64,000 bases of DNA. Source: Sporosarcina jiandibaonis. Lineage in GTDB: Bacteria > Bacillota > Bacilli > Bacillales_A > Planococcaceae. The DNA lies in contig NZ_JAAOIY010000009.1 in assembly GCF_013184495.1 (NCBI RefSeq), forward strand, positions 1 to 64,000, in the 5' to 3' direction. The notes beneath the pieces are model-generated. The model was not told where the DNA came from. It saw only the letters and a program-made list of their open reading frames with translations, and did no database searches. Shown piece after piece: positions 63,211 through 64,000 of the stretch (its first letter is position 1; each line of letters opens with the position of its first letter). The position numbers and the translations under genes were made by a program.

Positions 63211-64000
63211 AGCGATTTCGAAAGCTAATTTCAATATGGGGGCGACTTGTTTTTGTCTTGCTCATTATTCTAGCGGCCTTCGTATTTGCAATGTTTCAAG
63301 GCGGATATGTCAGTTGGGCAATTTTTTACGCAATAACACCATTTATTCTTTATTCTATTTCATTGTTTTTATACCCTCTTCGAACTGTCACGGCTCAACG
63401 TGTCATTCGAACCCCAAGCGTTAAAAACGGCGGGAAGTTGCTCGTTAGTTTAACAGTCAAAAGGGATTTTCCTTTTCCTTTACTATATACAGTGATTTCA
63501 GAAAAGTGGCGTGATGAGGACATACTTTTGGTTACTAAAGGCACTATGAAAAAACTTTTTGTTTTCGGTTTTCAAAAGACGGAAGAATGGCAGTACGAGA
63601 TAGATAGAATGCCGCGCGGTGAACATGTATTAGAGGGCTTGGAAATTGAAGTTTCGGATTTTTTTGGATGGGTTCGTAAAAAACATTTCATTCCGCTAAA
63701 AAATACAGTTCTAGTGTATCCGAAAATGACAGATATTCACTATGTACCTATTGATACGCAATATGATTTAGGTTCGATGATTTCTCCGTATAATATTGTG
63801 AAAGATACCACTATGGCAACGGGCATCCGAGATTACCAATCTGGAGATCGGGTCTCTTGGATTCATTGGAAATCATTTGCGCGGACGCAGACATTAATGA
63901 CAAAGGAATTCGAAGACCGTCGTTCTCAAGATTTGCTAGTAATATTTGATGGGCGTCCATCCGAAACATTTGAAGAGCAAGTTGAGTTCACAGCTTCAAT
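63207..64000 (+). CDS. DUF58 domain protein (partial, runs off the window)
   Basis: A frame from ATG 63207, overlapping the moxR stop (ATGA), continues open to the window end (264 codons). Two membrane helices lie at about residues 11-28 and 34-55, followed by a soluble region with the DUF58 signature GIRDYQSGDRVSWIHWKSFA (about 206-225). It is the usual partner of MoxR; together they may assemble a surface or membrane complex. The 3' end is missing. Confidence 0.92.
   Translation, partial: MKRFRKLISIWGRLVFVLLIILAAFVFAMFQGGYVSWAIFYAITPFILYSISLFLYPLRTVTAQRVIRTPSVKNGGKLLVSLTVKRDFPFPLLYTVISEKWRDEDILLVTKGTMKKLFVFGFQKTEEWQYEIDRMPRGEHVLEGLEIEVSDFFGWVRKKHFIPLKNTVLVYPKMTDIHYVPIDTQYDLGSMISPYNIVKDTTMATGIRDYQSGDRVSWIHWKSFARTQTLMTKEFEDRRSQDLLVIFDGRPSETFEEQVEFTAS

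Overview
The window looks like a chromosome segment of a low-GC Gram-positive, spore-former-related Bacillales bacterium. I favour a Sporosarcina-like member of the Planococcaceae, but that is inference. The support is gene order (rRNA end, tRNA-Asp, tsaE-tsaB-rimI-tsaD, ABC-F, rex, tatA-tatC, CPBP protease, groES-groEL), purine-rich ribosome binding sites, many TTG and GTG starts, and a Bacillus-type LigD/Ku pair.

Layout. (1) 1-10423 is core chromosome: the ends of an rRNA operon, tRNA-Asp, the t6A tRNA-modification genes, a DnaA-box cluster between tsaD and the ABC-F gene, the redox regulator Rex, Tat secretion, and the CIRCE-controlled groESL operon. (2) 10405-27335 is a mobile element of about 16.9 kb inserted into the 3' end of groEL and bounded by a 19-bp direct repeat. 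It carries a tyrosine integrase, divergent XRE/Cro-like regulators with a palindromic operator, a prim-pol plus VapE-type helicase followed by an iteron-like origin, a phage small terminase, a tail tape-measure protein with no other structural genes, a proteasome-like Ntn-hydrolase, several small DNA-binding proteins, and at its right end an actin-like ParM/ParR pair with a palindromic site. It resembles a phage-inducible chromosomal island (PICI) or an internally deleted prophage that acquired plasmid-type partition genes. Just beyond it lies the decayed C-terminal end of a second integrase, so the groEL site seems to have been used more than once. (3) 27336-49660 is accessory chromosome: a stress flavoprotein-like gene, UV endonuclease UvsE, a YdhR-like protein, an LCP protein, a three-domain GH18/deacetylase/glycosyltransferase, a second integrase-tail remnant, a YmaF-like protein, a sugar dehydrogenase, catalase KatE, an apparent radical SAM-HemY gene fusion, CorA, a zinc metallopeptidase, a lipoprotein with a lipase-like partner, a probably inactive M50-like membrane protein and a dehydrogenase pseudogene. 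(4) 49661-64000: LigD and Ku (non-homologous end joining) diverging from a perfect inverted repeat, an acetyltransferase, a flavin reductase, membrane proteins, a MATE and a paired SMR transporter, a lipid kinase, NAD salvage (pncB-nadE), a GC-rich intergenic repeat, and the start of a MoxR/DUF58 operon.

How genes work together: tsaE, tsaB and tsaD supply the t6A complex; tatA and tatC form a minimal translocase; groES and groEL share one HrcA-type operator; LigD and Ku make a two-protein end-joining system; pncB and nadE form an NAD salvage operon. In the island, the primase, helicase and iterons form a replication module, TerS a packaging module, and ParM/ParR a segregation module, all consistent with an extrachromosomal phase after excision. 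All functional assignments come from reading the sequence; no database search was run.
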